Below are positions 1 to 10,596 of a stretch of DNA of 64,000 nucleotides, in pieces. The position numbers were made by a program, and so were the translations under genes. This DNA is from Hygrocybe punicea (Eukaryota; Basidiomycota; Agaricomycetes; Agaricales; Hygrophoraceae), in NCBI GenBank assembly GCA_963556145.1, contig OY744466.1, positions 1,550,001 through 1,614,000 of the forward strand, written 5' to 3'. The notes below the pieces were generated by a model that searched no databases, was not told where the DNA came from, and saw only the letters and a program-made list of their open reading frames with translations. Numbering within the stretch: position 1 is the first letter of the stretch; each line of letters starts with the position of its first letter.

Positions 1-1192
1 ACGAGGATCTCCATCAATCCGAAACCGCCCCCAGGTATTTCAACCATAGTTTCAGTATCTACGTTGCAGCCTTGGGGATATATGGCTTGATAGTGCTCGA
101 AGGCACCTTGGAAGAGAGACGAGCAAGTAGACAAGTCCGATAACTCTATGAGCACGTGACGTAATTCGTTCAGGACTGTAAGGTCATGGGGGAATCGTTT
201 GAGAATGGCGGTGAGAGAATGACGGGCCTGATCAGCAGATAAGGTGTAAGCACGAATTTTGGGTGTCGAAGAGAAGGTTTACCGTTCGTAGGTCTCCGGA
301 TTCCTTTGCAAGTGAGGCTCGATCCCATAGTGCGTCGACATTAGTGGGGTCCAAACTGTAAAGCTTACGATAGCAATATAAGGCTTGTTGTGTAAACCCA
401 AGTTCCCTATTAGTGGTAATTAGTGATGTCGTATCGTAGATTGCTGCACGAACTTGGACTGTCCCGCCAGTCGATCCCATTCTTCCGCATCATGGCTCAG
501 GTGTGCTGCCATAACGCGCAACTGGAGGGCTTTCTGTGGCTCACGCAGGTCTTCGTAACATTGAGCGAGAACCGACCACGCAGAGGCAGCACGCGGTTCT
601 ATTCGAATAACTTCTTGCATGATGCGGATCGTTTCGGGGACGTTGTTATCGACATATGCTGCATTGCCATCGCCAATGAGATTGCGAACTTCCAATGATA
701 ATACGGGACCTGCACGACGAATTCCCTGAACAATCCAGAGATGTTGGGTTCCAATAACCTCGACAATGGGGATACGAACCTTTCTTCTTGTACGACCGAT
801 GCCAGATGCGGCACGCAAGTCATCGCGGAATTGGGCTTCCTTTTCTTCAATGTTCAAGTCCCAGACTTTGCTCAATACACCAGGATGAGTCGTGCTGTCA
901 CTGTCAGTACCGCGAATATTCTCGACGAGACGACTGAGAACAGAAGATTAATCTGCTATAGAATGTTAAAAATCCATTCGTACTCAAAATCCCCTTCAAT
1001 TTCCATCTCAGCACTCGTCTCCTGGGGAGTTTTGGACTTGTCTGCATCGCTTTCGAATTCCTCATCGGAGTGGTGATCCTCGTCGTCTCCGGAATCAGTG
1101 CTTTCGATATCGTCAGAATAATCGGTGTCCTGTTCTTTAAGAAACTCAAAAGGTGACAATATTAGACTCAAATCAGTCTCACCTTCCTCCAT
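1..1192 (-). CDS. TFC4: TFIIIC subunit TFC4/Sfc4-like, N-terminal part (runs off left edge)
   Basis: Subunit of RNA polymerase III initiation factor TFIIIC, a TPR-rich scaffold that recruits TFIIIB to tRNA genes in the nucleus. Four exons can be read on the minus strand: 1192-984, 933-454, 406-283 and 227 to the edge, joined by GT-AG introns of 50, 47 and 55 bp with frame kept. The product starts with an acidic stretch (EDHHSDEEFESD), then TPR segments with family-typical motifs such as AYVDNNVPE, RIEPRAASAWSVLAQCYEDL, YCYRKLYSLDP and LWDRASLAKE. About 300 residues of a protein of roughly 1000 are present. The start at 1192 is the first in-frame ATG, but it lies only 6 bp from a plus-strand ATG, so a further upstream exon is possible. 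Identity is from recognised TPR sequence; I am confident. Confidence 0.9.
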
Positions 1193-1198
1193 AGCAGA

Positions 1199-1621
1199 AT
1201 GTTCAAGACTTTAGATCACTGGCACGTGGTACTCTACTTATTGACGGTGCAGTTTGCCTTTCTGCTACTGTACTACCACATCGAGAGACTGTGGCAAAGC
1301 TTCGCAAAATCTTCCTTCTTGTCGGCCACAGTCATGGCCTCCACCTGGAGCAGAGCGTGTTAGGAAAATCCGACTTTTCGTGTTTGGTAACGTCAACCCC
1401 GATGTGTTTGGCTTGCTTCGAACTCGCAAAAATCGGCGAGGCAGCATTGTGTTCACGACATGGGAGACTTTGCGAAAGCTGTGGCCAAAGCACCAGGACA
1501 ACAGCACGAGGCCTTTGAGCTTGGGCTTCCCGATCTTCAGGATGCAGCAAAGCTGCTCCTTAAAGAAGTTGACGCAAGCAACGCATTGGCTTCAAAAACA
1601 AAGCCGAGAGCCTGGTTATAA
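1199..1621 (+). CDS. Possible small membrane protein, two exons
   Basis: Not a recognised family. Exon 1 (1199-1356) encodes a hydrophobic N-terminus (VVLYLLTVQFAFLLLYY) that would form one membrane helix. An 84-bp GT-AG intron (1357-1440) joins in frame to exon 2 (1441-1621), which encodes a helical, charged segment (DMGDFAKAVAKAPGQQ, LQDAAKLLLKEVDASN) and ends at TAA. The product would be 112 residues. A second hydrophobic frame follows to about 1708 and could be another exon, so the 3' end is uncertain. The start lies 6 bp from the divergent TFIIIC start, leaving no room for two promoters; one of the two starts is probably wrong. The splice model is my inference. Confidence 0.35.
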
Positions 1622-1708
1622 TAAATGCGTTGGGTGTCTGCCTCTTGCTGTTGCACAAGAACCTGGACGATCTGCGAAGTCTGTATGAGAGTGAGCATAA
1701 AATCTAGG

Positions 1709-3005
1709 TACGTTTGAATCTTATATCTTTTTGTACATTCTCATTTGGTTGTGCACAATTAACTGGCCGAATAATCTATCCGGCTATGAAGATAGATCTG
1801 TCGCATCCCAGTCTACGTTCTCGCAACTTGACGACCTGGAGTGTAAGATCCCAGATCCTCTCAGTTTTCGATCCAGAAAGTCACTATGGATAAATGGTCA
1901 GGCCAAAACGTACCTAAATCCAAACCGGACCCTCACAGTTCGAGTCATTGATTCCATCACCGGTAGCACTGCACAGTGCCATTCAATAGTTCCATCACCA
2001 CTCTTTGATCAAGCATTATCACTCCACTACCAATAAATCTGTGCTCCATGCACTACTTGATCAAATTCACGGTGCAACAGTACGTTCAAGAGGGACCGCC
2101 CAACGGAATTCAAATTTGCACTCCTGGTTGCTTGCGCCGCATTTCGTCAGGTGAGGCTAATATATCATTTAGACGAGCGCCGGATGGCAATGAGTAACAG
2201 CTGGGGGCTGAACACCCAGACACACTATGGACGGTGGAGAATCTTGCACTCGTCTTCGTTCTTGGGCGAGCTGGCCGGCAACTTGGGGCTGAGCACCGAG
2301 ACACGATAGGGTCGATGCGGAACCATGCACACCTTTACCAGACCAAGGCCGTTACAGTGAGGCTGAGATATCACTTTGGCGAGTGCTGGCATTCAGAAGC
2401 AGTTGGGGGTCATGCACCCAGACACACTGCGCGCAACGAATGCTTGGCAGACACCAAACAGCTTCAGCTGCAGCAACATTCATAATGCCTGACACGAGCG
2501 ACCTACCCACCTGCTAAGCAATTGTGCATCTCTCGTCTCAAAGCCTTGCTCTCCCTGCGACGCGACTCTGAGCGAATTGACGAGTCTGCGATCACATATC
2601 CACCCGCTCCGGCAAGGCGTTCGGCAGAAAGTATTGGGGGGAGACGAAACCGCGCCATAGCGAGTCGTACAGTGACTGATGAAGTCTTTTAGGTAACCGT
2701 AGAATGAGGGAATGTAGGACGGCTAGGACTTATTTGTCTGCTTTTGAAGAGCGTATACCATTCAAAGAAGTCGAGGGAAGATGAAGGGCGTATTTCAAGA
2801 GGTAGTGAATGTATATGTACTAAGATTTTGGGATACAGGGGGACATAATACTTTTCGGTTGGGGTTTCCCTGGTGCTCTCAGAAGCAGGTTGTAGCGACT
2901 GGGTTTTCCGTCACTGCCAACATACAGGCCGAAAGACCAAATAATTATGTTGTCCTGAACGATCAAGCAAATAATTCAACGGCTGAAAACTGAGGCATTT
3001 TCCAC
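1709..3005. other. Intergenic, no gene supported
   Basis: Short open frames here have no recognisable content or splice support. The only structure seen is a decayed tandem repeat near 2151-2435, listed separately. Confidence 0.5.
2151..2435. repeat. Decayed tandem repeat of about 100 bp
   Basis: Three diverged units share blocks such as GTGAGGCT..ATATCA, GGGGCTGA and CACCCAGACACACT (around 2151-2230, 2260-2310 and 2358-2435). Similarity is clear by eye but low. Confidence 0.4.
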
Positions 3006-4019
3006 CTACCCGACATCAACCCTTTGGCACCAGGCCTTGTGGTACTTCCACGCCTTCGACTGACACCCTTTATCGCAGTACCTAACCTTTCGACATGCAG
3101 CGCACTGCGATTTTGGCGTCCCCTTTCCACAGTAGGCACAAAATGGTTCCCTGTCACTCGTTATCCCCTCTAGCCTCCCCAGCACCCTGGCAGAAAGTGC
3201 GGTTGCCTCGTCCGCGCACCGCCGACCATGAGTAGGTAAGATACGTCCAGAGAGTGTCAAGGGATCGCCCTCGAAGACCACGCGAGGGAGAAGTTTCGTG
3301 TGCAACTCCTCCATACGTTCCATGACAAAGGTCTCACCGCCAAGACCACGGAAACCGAGCATGGGTGAGACGAGATCGAGCGCGACCCGCCCGTCCTCGC
3401 TCGGCTCCGCACTCGCAACTTCCTCGCCTCCAAACAGCATGTACGCCCACGGAAACTCCCCCTGCGAACCCGTAAGGAATTGTTCCATGCCAATCTTTGT
3501 GGGGCCGAGATCAGGCTGCTTTGTGAGTTTGCAGATATAAGTGATCGTGCGTGCCGTGACCGGTACTTCCGCGATGGCAAAGTTACTGGCAGCTGTGGTG
3601 AGGACGTATCCCCGTGAGGTCCGAATGCAAAGCTGGGTAGTAGCAGGGAGGGCATCCAGGATAAGCTGCATGGCGTAGGCCATTATGTAGCCACTGTCAT
3701 GGTGCTTGCACCGCCAAAAGGCCAACTCAAGGTCGGAGTCTGACAACGTGGGGGATGTTGCGAGTTTCTCATGCCTGAACGTTGCCGGTTCAATGATCTC
3801 GGTGTCTTCATTTCCTTCATCGGACAAGAAATAAGCGGTACGTGGGATGTCCGTCGGGAGACTGTGTAATTCGGGTAGGGGGATATGCGAAGGCAAGGAT
3901 TTGGGTCGCCTTAAACCGTCGTTGACTTCGCGCAAACGGGAATGCTTGAACCGTGGTTCGGTGAGGAGACGCTCGCGAAGCAGAATGGTAGCCAAGTCGT
4001 GCAGGTCGATGGTGCTCAT
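3006..4019 (-). CDS. MYND-type zinc-finger protein
   Basis: Single-exon protein of 337 residues with a C-terminal MYND finger, a zinc-binding module that usually mediates protein-protein contacts with proline-rich partners. The finger occupies about residues 293-332: CAYCGKG, then CAACRKVRYCDKGCQ, then WKYHKAWC, which supplies the expected Cys/His ligands. The rest (residues 1-290) is a conserved-looking soluble region without a motif I recognise. There is no signal peptide or membrane segment. The start at 4019 lies 101 bp from the start of the divergent P450 gene, so the two probably share a promoter region. The exact function is unknown; many Agaricomycete MYND proteins of this layout are uncharacterised. 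Confidence 0.85.
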   Translation of the reverse strand: MSTIDLHDLATILLRERLLTEPRFKHSRLREVNDGLRRPKSLPSHIPLPELHSLPTDIPRTAYFLSDEGNEDTEIIEPATFRHEKLATSPTLSDSDLELAFWRCKHHDSGYIMAYAMQLILDALPATTQLCIRTSRGYVLTTAASNFAIAEVPVTARTITYICKLTKQPDLGPTKIGMEQFLTGSQGEFPWAYMLFGGEEVASAEPSEDGRVALDLVSPMLGFRGLGGETFVMERMEELHTKLLPRVVFEGDPLTLSGRILPTHGRRCADEATALSARVLGRLEGITSDREPFCAYCGKGTPKSQCAACRKVRYCDKGCQSKAWKYHKAWCQRVDVG

Positions 4020-4120
4020 GATTGCAGCAAAAGGAGGTAGTGAGACTTTCCCATAGTCCGGGTATGTTCAGTAAGCGGATGATGGTTTGTCACTCGCTGC
4101 TCTCCTCGAAGCCGACGACG
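4020..4120. promoter_or_regulatory. Shared divergent promoter, MYND gene / P450 gene
   Basis: 101 bp between the two divergent ATGs must hold core promoter elements of both genes. I see no clear TATA box. Inferred from layout only. Confidence 0.4.
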
Positions 4121-6771
4121 ATGGCGGTCAGATTGACGCCTGGGCTAGCTTTTATTGCTAGTTGCCTTCCTGCTTTCCTTGGCATTGCTGCTGTGGCCGT
4201 TGCTCTGCAACAATATGGTGCACACTCCAATTTCGCTATCCCAACATGGTTTTTGGTCACCGCATCGATTTTAAGCCTACCGCTCTATACTGCCTTCAGC
4301 ATCGTACACAGATTGACATCAGAGCGCCGAAAGGCTGCTGCGTTGGGTGCTCGTCTTGCTCCCTTAATTCGTGGGAAATGGATTGGGAATATAGACGTTC
4401 TGCAGACCATGATGCACCACCATAGCCACGGGTATCCCGGTATGGAATGCCATCTATTCTCTGTCTCCCAGAAACTGAGTCATCCTGCTTATAGCTGATG
4501 GTCTATGGGAAATATGCGAAAAACTTGGGCCGGTCGTCAACCTGCGCATCTTCTGGGATACTCTGATCTTTACGACCGACCCAAACCACATCAAGGTTAT
4601 CTTACGCATTCTGGCTATGAAATATGCTGATTACGCTTCCGATCTGGTAGATCATATTGGCAACCGATTTCAACAACTATGTGAAAGGTTCTCATTGAGT
4701 GTCTTCAGAGTTTGGCAAATCTAACCCACTTGACCATGAAGGCGAGCGATTTCGCAACGTCATGGAGTCAGTACTCGGCGCAGGCGTCTTTAATTCCGAC
4801 GGTATGCTTTCTTACTTCGAAACACTCACATAGTCTGATCACATTGTTCTAGGCGAAATGTGGAAGTAGGCAGCATTTACCCCCAACCCTCCATCACCTT
4901 CCTCACTACTTGGCACCAGATTCCACCGTTCTATGACAAAGAAATTCTTCACCAAAGATCGAATCAGCCATTTCGATATCTTCGACCGCCATGCCGACGA
5001 AGCTATCAAACAAATCAAGATGCGACTGAAAGCGGGATACGCCATTGATTTCCAGGTATTTGGTGGCAAAACATTCTCATTGCACCTTCTCATGGGGTAT
5101 TTCAAATCAAGGATGTGATGGGCCGCTTCACCTTGGATTCCGCCACCGAATTCCTCTTCGGTTGCTGCGTGCACAGCCTGTCCGCTGGCATATCCTATCC
5201 TCGTAATGTCGTGTCACCAGAGCTGCAATCTCGCAAAAGTAATTTAGCGGACGATTTCGGGCAAGCATTTTTACAAGCACAGTGTCAGATATGTCAGCGA
5301 GAGCGATTGGGTTTCATCTGGCCATTGTTCGAGATTTTCAAGGACAAAACGGATGAACCGATGAAGGTTGTCAACGATTATCTGGAGCCCATCATCCAAG
5401 ATGCTCTCGAGAAGAAACGCAAGGCGCCGTCTTCAGGTGACAAGACGTCAACGGAAGTGGATGACGATGAGACTGTGCTTGATCATTTGGTCAAACTAAC
5501 TTCGGGTAAGTTCTTTTCTCCAAAGCTCTATTGTGCTTTCGGAGTGAATTCGACCACCCATTGCAGATCCTGTCCTTCTCAGGGACGAGACATTGAACAT
5601 TATGATAGCAGGGCGGGACACGGTAAGCTCTAACACGATTCCGCTGATGTGCATTGGCTGACTTTTTCTCAACGACTAGACTGCTGCGACTCTTACCTTT
5701 GTAGTTTATTTCCTTGCAATCTATCCAGCAGTGCTGTCTCGTCTCCGAAAAGAGATCCTCACGAACATTGGACCCCTTCGTAGACCGACGTATGACGACA
5801 TTCGGGAGTTAAAATACTTGAAAGCGGTCATTAATGGCATGTGTCGATACGTTTGTGTGTACCACCACCGTTCAAAATTTTGACTGACCATTCCAGAGAC
5901 GATGCGATTGTACCCTGCTGTGTGAGTCATGTATCATGTTCTATTGTAATTCTCTAAGTCCTCCCCGTGCAGCCCTTTCAACGTTCGGTAAATTATTCAC
6001 AACTTGTCTCTGTCGCTGGGCTTATTTTTGGGGATACATACCAGAGAAAGCATTCACGCAACCACATGGCCCTCGCCTGATCCTTCCGAGAAGCCAATCT
6101 ATATCCCGGCTGGAACAAAGTACGAAATTCATCACTCTGTCTAGGCAAAAAGTCTGACCAGCGACGGAAGGGTGCCTTATTCCGTGCTCATGATGCATCG
6201 CCGAACAGACCTTTGGGGACCAGATGGCAAGCCACTACCTATCCCGATGATACCCCCCGACAAAATTGACGTGCCGTTCTTGCAGCGGAAGAGTTCGATC
6301 CCGACCGTTTCCTCGATGAGAGGTTCCAGAAATACGTGCTAGCCAATCCGTTTATTTTCTTACCGTTCAACGCTGGCCCACGCATCTGTCTTGGGCAACA
6401 GGTCAGTTTTCTCTGACTAATATAGTACCGATGGCGGGGTCCGGTGCCGCTGCTTATCATGCATGTTTCAGTTCGCGTATAATGAAGTCTCATTTATGCT
6501 CATCCGCCTCCTGCAAAACTTTTCGGGCATCTCGCTCGACCCGCACGCACAGCCGCCCGAGTCCCGCCCGCCTGCGCATTGGGCGACGGAGCAGGGCCGC
6601 AAATCCATTGAGCGGATCTTCCCCAAGAACCATCTGACTATCCACATTGCTGTGTGTCCCCCGTGTTTTCTCTCTCTCTTTACACCGTGGCTGAGTGTAC
6701 CCTTTCAGGGGGGATTGTGGTTGCAGATGGAGGACGCGGAGGCGGCGGAGGCTTCTGCTAACGTAACCTGA
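4121..6771 (+). CDS. Cytochrome P450 monooxygenase, CYP63-type
   Basis: Heme-thiolate monooxygenase, membrane-anchored in the ER. Sixteen exons: 4121-4439, 4495-4595, 4651-4687, 4742-4801, 4853-4865, 4920-5055, 5112-5505, 5567-5622, 5680-5836, 5897-5921, 5973-5987, 6045-6119, 6171-6226, 6286-6401, 6472-6651, 6709-6771. They total 1803 bp, or 600 residues with no stop. Landmarks: an N-terminal hydrophobic anchor (residues about 5-70), I-helix AGRDTT, ExxR as ETMR, and heme loop [12 protein letters not shown] with the axial Cys. The order and spacing match the fungal CYP63 family (about 600 residues, known from white-rot polypores, oxidising alkanes and aromatics). Two introns (5837-5896, 6227-6285) use GC donors, and two exons are only 13 and 15 bp. 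The gene appears intact; the substrate is unknown. Confidence 0.93.
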
Positions 6772-7072
6772 GAGCAATGCTTTTAGTGGTTTGCAACAAG
6801 GACATGTATTTATAGTGATGATATTTCAAGACCAGTAATACATGCTTGATATTGTGTGTAGTTCTTGACTAATAATTATTCAACCGTTCCAGCGAAAGTT
6901 CTTCATATTGCTGACCATCAGTGATCATGAGAGATTGACGGAACACCTATAAAACGTAAAACGGGTAAAATAACTATTATTCACAGAGCAGTCATGGCAA
7001 AGACTCGATCAGAGAGAAGGTAATAGAAACCAAAGACAAGCATCCGGTATTCAAAAGCGGGGCTCGGCCTCG
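6772..7072. other. Intergenic between P450 and MARVEL-like gene
   Basis: AT-rich 3' region shared by two convergent genes. No further gene or repeat seen. Confidence 0.5.
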
Positions 7073-7826
7073 TCATTCATGATACAGGCTGACCCTGGGA
7101 TCCCATCGACCGTGCAAAGGCTCGCTCCATGCCTTGTTTGCAATCGCAAACATCAGATTCACGACCAATAGGGCAAGCAGAATCAACCAACTCAGCCACG
7201 CGAATGCGAGGAGAGCTGCAAGCAGCTGGCACGCATGCGATATGCAGAGGGCGACGTCGCCCCATGCCGACTGTGCGCGTATTCGAATATGTCAGGAATT
7301 GGGGGGGTTGGCTGGACGGGGAACGGGTACTATACCGTAGTGATGCATGCCCCAACGAGCCATAGCAGAAATAAAATCCCTAGAGCAATGAGTTCTCCCA
7401 GGAAAGTGCCTACCCATCCGACTTCGAGTCTTCTGTGGATGGCATATGTTCTGTATGCATGAATCAAATTCTTGAAGGAATATCGAGGACAACCCGAAAT
7501 CTTACGAAAATATTGCCCAGCCGACTGATAGAAGTGATGTTGCCAGGAGTTCAGCAACGATGGGCTCTAGGTCGGTGTAGGGTATAAAACATGGTCTATT
7601 AAAGTGGCTGCCTATAGGGCTGACCGTAGAAAAGTACATCTTGGTCTCCTCCGCCAGTGAGATGGGTGGTATGATACAGTCTTGCCGTTGTTAACCCTAG
7701 CACGATCAGAGAGAAAAAGGCCTGTTCCTGAGTCATGATGGGAATCTTTACGCGAGTCAGGGATGGACCTACGAAGACGGCGTAAAGGAGAATCCGAATC
7801 GAGGACAACGGGGACACGAGATGCAT
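7073..7826 (-). CDS. MARVEL-like four-helix membrane protein
   Basis: Five exons on the minus strand: 7826-7773, 7727-7625, 7566-7506, 7450-7336 and 7270-7073, with GT-AG introns of 45, 58, 55 and 65 bp. Frame is kept throughout, giving 176 residues ending SLYHE. Four hydrophobic segments are visible: around ILLYAVFEQAFFSLIVLGL, VAELLATSLLSVGWAIF, LIALGILFLLWLVGAC and LLALLVVNLMFAIAN. Short polar loops separate them, and the last helix ends in a polar tail (HGRWDPRVS). This four-helix layout and the length fit small fungal MARVEL-domain proteins, which act in membrane apposition and vesicle trafficking. The assignment rests on topology and sequence style, not on a diagnostic motif. It is convergent with the P450 gene and looks intact. 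Confidence 0.72.
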
Positions 7827-8131
7827 GTCGGACGACTATGTGTGGAGGGCATTAATTGCGATGGGGGGACCGCACGTATATACCAGACATGAGGACTGTG
7901 CGAGGTTCCGTGACCGTCGTTTTCATATCCCGTTTGGTGGTCATCTCGCACCAGGTGCTTCAGGTTTTCAGCTTCAACTCCGTCCACCACGCGCTTAATA
8001 GCCTCAAGCTTGCATATGCAGCCTCGTGTACAGTCACCCTCAGTAAAAGCGCAAAAAAGTCAAATGAAGTCATGTGAAATCAGGTCAATGTCGACCCATG
8101 GTCAATTATAGTCAACTTGTAGTCAGGCTCC
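7827..8131. other. Intergenic, upstream of MARVEL-like gene
   Basis: Contains the promoter of the minus-strand gene and, near 8040-8125, several GTCA-rich short repeats next to the left end of the transposon. No gene supported. Confidence 0.45.
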
Positions 8132-8157
8132 TAAGATAGGTAATCCAGGAAACCCAC
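8132..8157 (+). repeat. Left terminal inverted repeat
   Basis: TAAGATAGG followed by TAATCCAGGAAACCCAC, matching the reverse complement of the right end. Confidence 0.6.
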
Positions 8158-8366
8158 GTGACCAGAGCGTGACGATTGCATAAAATCAAATCTACATCTC
8201 AGTTTCAACTTATTTAGCAATTCTGTGACCAAGGAAACATTTATATTATCTGTATAAAGCAATCGGCGGTTTTATTTTTTGAGTATTTGTCTGATTCAGG
8301 GAGGTGTTTTGGATTTTTGGATTTTCTCTCCTCTTGTGAACTTAGCGGCGCTTGAAATTCACCAAG

Positions 8367-10504
8367 ATGCCCCGGCACTCCAAAAGGTATCTGGTGAATA
8401 TTGAAAACCTAGGCCTTCATGCAAAGAAGACGAAATTATCACATGATGAAGAGAAAGAAAATGTACATCTGGACTAGTCTGCCAGTGTGTTAAAATTCAA
8501 CAAGCTGACAGGGGTTGAAGGCTTGAAGCCTGTACAAGAAGAGATGATAACCAGCCCTGCATGCCCTCCAGGCCCTCTAGACAATGATCAACATGAGACA
8601 ATAGACCTCTGGCCAGACACAGCTAGTGAAGATGATGTAGAGCCTTACCAGGACACACACAACAAGGCCTCGAGTCATGAAAACAATCCAAAACAGCCAT
8701 ATTATGGTGTATTGCACCTCAGCTGCCTGCCTCCAAGCATCCAATCAGCATGCCTAGCACTGGCAGATATCAAGAAAATCCTGCACCCACCCAGAGATAC
8801 AGGCCATGGCACAAAAAAACAGACCTTGATGACCTGTTGCGTGCATGACTGGAAATGATGCGAATCTTCCTCCTGAAGTATACATCTGGCAAGCCTTGGA
8901 TGGCTGCTTCATTGAGGTCAGCACAGGTGATGGAGAAGGGGCATTACTCAGGCACATACTCAGCGGAAAGAGTGAGGGGATGGACTTGAGCTTATATCGC
9001 AGATTGAGATGCTCTTCCATGGAATAATTATGGCATATGGAACCGATCACGAATCGATGATGAAGACTTGGCGCAAGAGCTTACATTGCACCTGCAAGGT
9101 ATTGGGAAGTATGTCAAAACACAAGACATTGTCACTTACCTTGCAGACCCTGAGGTGCAAGCACGCTTCGGCCTTCGAAAAAACATCCATCTGGCAACTG
9201 CTCAGCATTGGATGGCAAGACTGGATTATCACTGGACAAAAAACACAAATGGTCTATGTCGACGGTCATGAGAGAGAAGATGTCATTGCTTACCGTCAGA
9301 CAACCTTCCTTCCCATGTGGAGTGTGCTTGAACCACGGATGTGATCTTGGAAGGACACAAAGGAAGGGGTGGTGATGACAGAGCTGAGTGGCCATGTATT
9401 GGTTGTCTGGGTGCACAATGAATCGACATTCTATGAAAACGATAGATGGACCGTATGATGGGTGCACAAAAGCGAGACTGCAGTGCCTTGACGAAAGGGA
9501 GAGGGAAAGTCATTGATGGTTACCAATTTTGTCTCGCCAGACTATGGGTGGCTTCAATCGCCTGATGGAAAAGAATCAGCTCGGGTGCTGTTCAAAGCAA
9601 AGAAGGCTCGCGATGGCTATTTTACCAATGTTGAGATAATTGAACAAGTGAAGAAGGCACTGGACATACTGGAGAAATACTACCAAGACATTGACCACCT
9701 CCTTGTCTATGACAATGCAACCACCCACCGCAAGTGTGCACCGGATGCCCTTTCAGCTCGAAAAATGCCAAAGAAAGTTGACAAGGAGGGGAAGATGTGG
9801 GGCGTCTTGTCAACGGTTGTTGGAAACGATGGAAAACCAATTTGTGGACATGATGGGAAAGTTCTCAGGCAGACCGTGCAGATGGCCGATGGGTTCTTTG
9901 ATGGAAGACCACAGTCATTGTATTTCCCAGAAGGGCATGAACATGCTGGCTTGTTCAAAGGCATGCGGCAGATCTTGATTGAGGGTGGACTAACAAGGGA
10001 AGCCAATCTCAATGCCGAGTGCAAAAATTTCAACCCCCCAATGCAACAGCCTGCTGTTGTCGCTGAGTACTCTACAACCAACCTGACTTCGAGTCTGTGG
10101 AATCTGTGTTGGAGACTACATGTAAGGCACGTGGGTTTCAAGTTTTATTCTTCCCAAAGTTCCACTGTGAGATCAGCATGGTGGAGTCATGTTGGGGCTA
10201 CTCGAAAAGAGTCTACAGAGTGTTCCCACCATCCTCATCGGAGTCCACCCTAGAGAGTAATGTGATCACAGCTCTGGAATTGGTCCCTATTAAAACTATG
10301 TGTCGGTATGTTCCAATCTACTCCAGGATTGACTGTTACTGTAATGATGTCATCAGGTTCTCCATGCAATGCCAAAAATTTATAGAAGCATACAGAAGGG
10401 GCCTCAATGGGGCCCAGGCAGCATGGGCTATGAAAAATTATCGTGGACATAGAGTATTCCCAGAGAATTTATTCCAAGAGCTCAAGAACGTAGGTCTATT
10501 GTAG
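8367..10504 (+). pseudogene. DDE transposase pseudogene (Tc1/mariner-like)
   Basis: Remnant of a transposase common in Agaricomycete genomes, which cut and paste DNA with a DDE triad. Frames change and stops occur (for example after NVHLD near 8475). The longest intact piece (9513-10080) contains VSPDYGWLQSPDGKE, then the second catalytic Asp in VYDNATTH, then MWGVLSTVVGNDGKP and YFPEGHEHAGLFKGM. After a frame change near 10080, the piece to 10504 has KFHCEISMVESCWGYSKR (the third acidic residue, Glu) and LNGAQAAWAMKNYRGHR. The first catalytic Asp, expected in HDESTFY, here reads HNESTFY (near 9413-9433), so even the active site is lost. The copy is long dead. Confidence 0.75.
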
Positions 10505-10561
10505 TATCAAAACTTGAGTCTCTGCCTCGGCATACATGGCAGTCACACTAAGTCACATCAT

Positions 10562-10596
10562 GTGGGTTTCCTGGATTATGAATGAGGCCTATCTTA
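10562..10596 (-). repeat. Right terminal inverted repeat
   Basis: Reads GTGGGTTTCCTGGATTA then CCTATCTTA on the plus strand, the inverse of the left end with a ten-base insertion between the blocks. Confidence 0.6.

Larger units (their letters stand above)
8132..10596. mobile_element. Tc1/mariner-type DNA transposon, dead copy
   Basis: A 2.46-kb element bounded by imperfect terminal inverted repeats. The left end reads TAAGATAGG then TAATCCAGGAAACCCAC (8132-8157). The right end carries the reverse complement of both blocks (10562-10596), with about ten extra bases between them. The outermost bases on both sides are TA, as expected for the TA target duplication of this superfamily. The interior is a broken DDE transposase gene. 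Neither the boundary nor the superfamily was tested by alignment. Confidence 0.6.
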
